Shown one piece after another: positions 8,781 through 10,358 of a stretch of DNA of 10,358 bases. The DNA is taken from assembly GCA_015488125.1 (NCBI GenBank), contig WFOJ01000031.1, positions 1-10,358 on the forward strand. The letters are read 5' to 3'. Position numbers and translations under genes: made by a program. Every line of letters starts with the position of its first letter. Position 1 is the stretch's first letter. This DNA comes from Mariprofundaceae bacterium. GTDB lineage: Bacteria; Pseudomonadota; Zetaproteobacteria; Mariprofundales; Mariprofundaceae. A model generated the notes under the pieces. The model did not search any database. It had not been told where the DNA came from and saw nothing but the letters and a program-made list of their open reading frames with translations.

Positions 8781-9064
8781 TCAGTAGCTAAACGCTCTGC
8801 CTGCAACACTACATCATCAAGCGCGGAAATCAAGCTTTCAGGGGAACTGGTGGCATCCACCTGATTGCTGCTTAACAATTCACCAGCCAGATTGAGCGCC
8901 ACCAGCGTCATCAGGCGGTCGGTACCAGCCGTACCACCACTGCTGCGCAGTTCATCAAGCTTTTGCTGCACCAGATCAGCCGCTGACTGCACTTTCCCCG
9001 GGCTGTCCGCTGTTTTGATGGTGAATGTTCGCCCGGCAACTGTCACCTCAACCCGTTTAGCCAT
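8759..9064 (-). CDS. zapA: Cell division protein ZapA
   Basis: ZapA binds FtsZ and cross-links protofilaments to stabilise the Z-ring at midcell. The 101-residue product has the family layout: an N-terminal beta segment (KRVEVTVAGRTFTIK), a helix (VQSAADLVQQKLDELR) and the hallmark LMTLVALNLAGELL, followed by a helical tail for dimer/tetramer formation. The ATG at 9064 was chosen over the one at 9073 because GGAGG directly abuts 9073 but lies about 9 nt from 9064, and the resulting MAKRVEV start fits the family. It overlaps the upstream ZapB-like gene by 8 nt. Its last codons also form the 5' arm of the 6S RNA closing stem. Confidence 0.95.
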   Translation of the reverse strand: MAKRVEVTVAGRTFTIKTADSPGKVQSAADLVQQKLDELRSSGGTAGTDRLMTLVALNLAGELLSSNQVDATSSPESLISALDDVVLQAERLATEAPALRE

Positions 9065-9353
9065 GACTGTCATCCTCCGAAGAAGGTCGTTGCATCAGTT
9101 GATCCAGCCTGCCAATGGCATGCTCAACCCTGGCGCGCGCCTCATTGCGTTCACGCTGCAGGGTGCTGATTTCATTCTCCAGCTCACGAATTTCCTCGCG
9201 GCGTTTTTCCAGCTCTGTTTCGGCAAGGCGCAGCACGTCGCGCAGACGTGCGTTTTCGGCTGCTTGTTTTTCCAGGCGACTGGCGATCTTGTCCAGATGC
9301 GAGCGCAGGGTTTCAATTTTCGTGATGCAAAGCTGGTGTTCGGATTCGCGCAT
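9057..9353 (-). CDS. ZapB-like / TIGR02449-type coiled-coil protein
   Basis: This small protein is almost entirely predicted coiled coil. Heptad-like leucines and charged residues run from ETLRSHLDKIASRLEKQ through LENEISTLQRERNE to AIGRLDQLM. Such a protein directly upstream of zapA matches the small coiled-coil gene (TIGR02449 type) found beside zapA in other proteobacteria, probably a ZapB-like division factor; function is inferred from position and shape. The ATG at 9353 gives 98 residues. An in-frame ATG at 9380 would add nine residues, and the frame is open to 9443. No ribosome site precedes either ATG. A promoter whose +1 falls on the 9353 ATG (see separate entry) favours that start. 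Confidence 0.75.
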   Translation of the reverse strand: MRESEHQLCITKIETLRSHLDKIASRLEKQAAENARLRDVLRLAETELEKRREEIRELENEISTLQRERNEARARVEHAIGRLDQLMQRPSSEDDSHG

Positions 9354-9359
9354 GGCGTT

Positions 9360-9388
9360 ATTGAAGCGATAATGTATCATTAGGTCAA
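9360..9388 (-). promoter_or_regulatory. Candidate promoter of the ZapB-like/zapA unit
   Basis: On the minus strand TTGACC (-35, 9383-9388) is followed after 17 bp by TTCAAT (-10, 9360-9365). The -10 box is 6 nt before the ATG at 9353, so transcription would start at or very near that A, giving a leaderless mRNA. An alternative weaker promoter is TTGGGC (9449-9454) with TATAGC (9427-9432), spacing 16, which overlaps the sucC promoter. Confidence 0.45.
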
Positions 9389-9404
9389 CTGTTTTCCGCT
9401 GAAC

Positions 9405-9434
9405 TGGACGCGATGAACAGCATGAGGCTATAGT
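9405..9434 (+). promoter_or_regulatory. Candidate promoter of sucC
   Basis: TGGACG (9405-9410, 4 of 6 matches to the -35 consensus) and TATAGT (9429-9434, 5 of 6) are separated by 18 bp on the plus strand. The start would be near 9441, leaving a leader of about 54 nt before sucC. The 114-nt region between the divergent genes (9381-9494) holds this and the opposing promoters. Confidence 0.45.
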
Positions 9435-9494
9435 TGGCGGCATGGTATGCCCAATGTGTCTGCTGTTGTTGGCAACCTAGGGTAGCAGGAGAAG

Positions 9495-10358
9495 ATGTTG
9501 AATATTCACGAATATCAGGCCAAACAACTTCTTGCTCAGGCAGGGATTGCGGTGCCTCGCGGCATGCTTGTTGAGGATGCAGCGGCAGTTGCCAGCGGCT
9601 GGCAGGCGCTGGGCGGTGAACTGGTCGTGATCAAGGCGCAGGTTCATGCCGGTGGACGCGGCAAGGCTGGCGGCGTTCGCCTGTGTCGTTCACTGGCAGA
9701 AGCACAGGCGGCAGCCGAAGCTTTGCGCGGTCAGCCATTGATTACCCATCAGACCGGGCCGAGAGGACGCGTGGTGCGCACCATTTATATGGAAGAAGGT
9801 TTGTCGATCGCCCGCGAATTTTACTTGAGCCTGCTGATGGACAGGGATGCGGGTATGCCTGCCTTTGTGGTCAGCGCTGCCGGTGGCATGGATATTGAGC
9901 AGCTGGCCAACACCGCTCCGGAAAAGATTTTGACCGTATTGGTGCATCCGGTGGCGGGAGCATCTGCTTACAACCTGCGGCGCATGGGCTTTTTTCTCGG
10001 TCTGGAGGGCGATGCCTTCAAGGCTTTTTGCCGGGTGGCCGGGCAGTTGTATGAGGTGTTCATGCAATATGATGCCAGTCTGCTGGAACTCAATCCGCTG
10101 GTACTGACTACCGATGGGAATATTGTGGCACTGGATGCCAAGTTATCGGTGGATGATAATGCGCTGTATCGCCAGCCCACGATTCGCGCCTTGCGCGATA
10201 TCAACGAAGAAGACCCCCGTGAGCGCGAGGCTGCGGAGCATGGTCTGAATTACATAGCCCTGGACGGCAATATTGGCTGCATGGTTAATGGCGCGGGGCT
10301 GGCCATGGCGACCATGGACATGATTCACCTTAAGGGAGCAGAACCGGCCAATTTCCTC
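9495..10358 (+). CDS. sucC: Succinyl-CoA synthetase (ADP-forming) subunit beta, partial
   Basis: SucC with SucD interconverts succinyl-CoA and succinate with nucleotide phosphorylation in the TCA cycle. The first 288 codons are present and the frame is open at the window edge; the family has about 388 residues. The ATP-grasp domain begins with HEYQAKQLL, then KAQVHAGGRGKAGGV. Later come ELNPLV (metal-binding Glu and Asn), ALDAKLSVDDNALYR and the start of the ligase domain (GNIGCMVNGAGLAMATMD, then GAEPANFL). From memory E. coli has G where this has A in LAMATMD. An AGGAG ribosome site lies only 3 nt before the ATG at 9495 but 6 nt before the next codon, TTG at 9498. TTG would give MNIHEYQAK, the standard family N-terminus, so the true start may be 9498. 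Confidence 0.96.
   Translation, partial: MLNIHEYQAKQLLAQAGIAVPRGMLVEDAAAVASGWQALGGELVVIKAQVHAGGRGKAGGVRLCRSLAEAQAAAEALRGQPLITHQTGPRGRVVRTIYMEEGLSIAREFYLSLLMDRDAGMPAFVVSAAGGMDIEQLANTAPEKILTVLVHPVAGASAYNLRRMGFFLGLEGDAFKAFCRVAGQLYEVFMQYDASLLELNPLVLTTDGNIVALDAKLSVDDNALYRQPTIRALRDINEEDPREREAAEHGLNYIALDGNIGCMVNGAGLAMATMDMIHLKGAEPANFL

Overview
The window is an ordinary-looking stretch of bacterial chromosome, densely packed with housekeeping genes. All genes lie on the minus strand except sucC at the right edge. No mobile element, CRISPR array, tRNA or rRNA was seen. The mid-range base composition, gammaproteobacterium-like MreB and RpoD, a zapA-6S RNA-fau order, a YmdB-type phosphodiesterase and a CbbR-type LysR regulator suggest a Gram-negative proteobacterium, probably a chemoautotroph using the Calvin cycle. 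A Zetaproteobacterium (Mariprofundus-like) is my best guess. This is inference and is not proven by the window.

Right to left along the minus strand, the first unit starts near 9390. It encodes a small coiled-coil ZapB-like protein, ZapA (FtsZ-ring factor), 6S RNA (ssrS), 5-formyltetrahydrofolate cyclo-ligase (fau), a YmdB-family metallophosphoesterase, a CbbR-type LysR regulator and an unrecognised small membrane protein. Most neighbours overlap or nearly touch (8 nt, 40 nt, 11 nt gap, 7 nt), which suggests translational coupling. The 6S RNA shares its 5' closing-stem arm with the last codons of zapA.

The second unit starts at a promoter with a perfect TATAAT at 5653-5658. It is an extended macromolecular-synthesis operon: rpsU (S21), yqeY, dnaG (primase), rpoD (sigma-70) and mreB (cell-shape actin). 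A structured leader precedes rpsU, and a perfect 13-bp inverted repeat separates rpsU from yqeY. dnaG and rpoD overlap, and mreB follows rpoD after only 24 nt. The unit therefore links translation, replication initiation, transcription and cell shape.

On the plus strand, sucC (succinyl-CoA synthetase beta subunit, TCA cycle) starts at 9495 and runs off the window. It is divergent from the cell-division unit. I found no clearly new multi-gene system. The points most worth a second look are the mreB attachment to the dnaG-rpoD operon, the RNA structures around rpsU, the zapA/6S overlap, the cbbR plus membrane-protein pair in a cell-division/folate unit, and the possible leaderless start of the ZapB-like gene.
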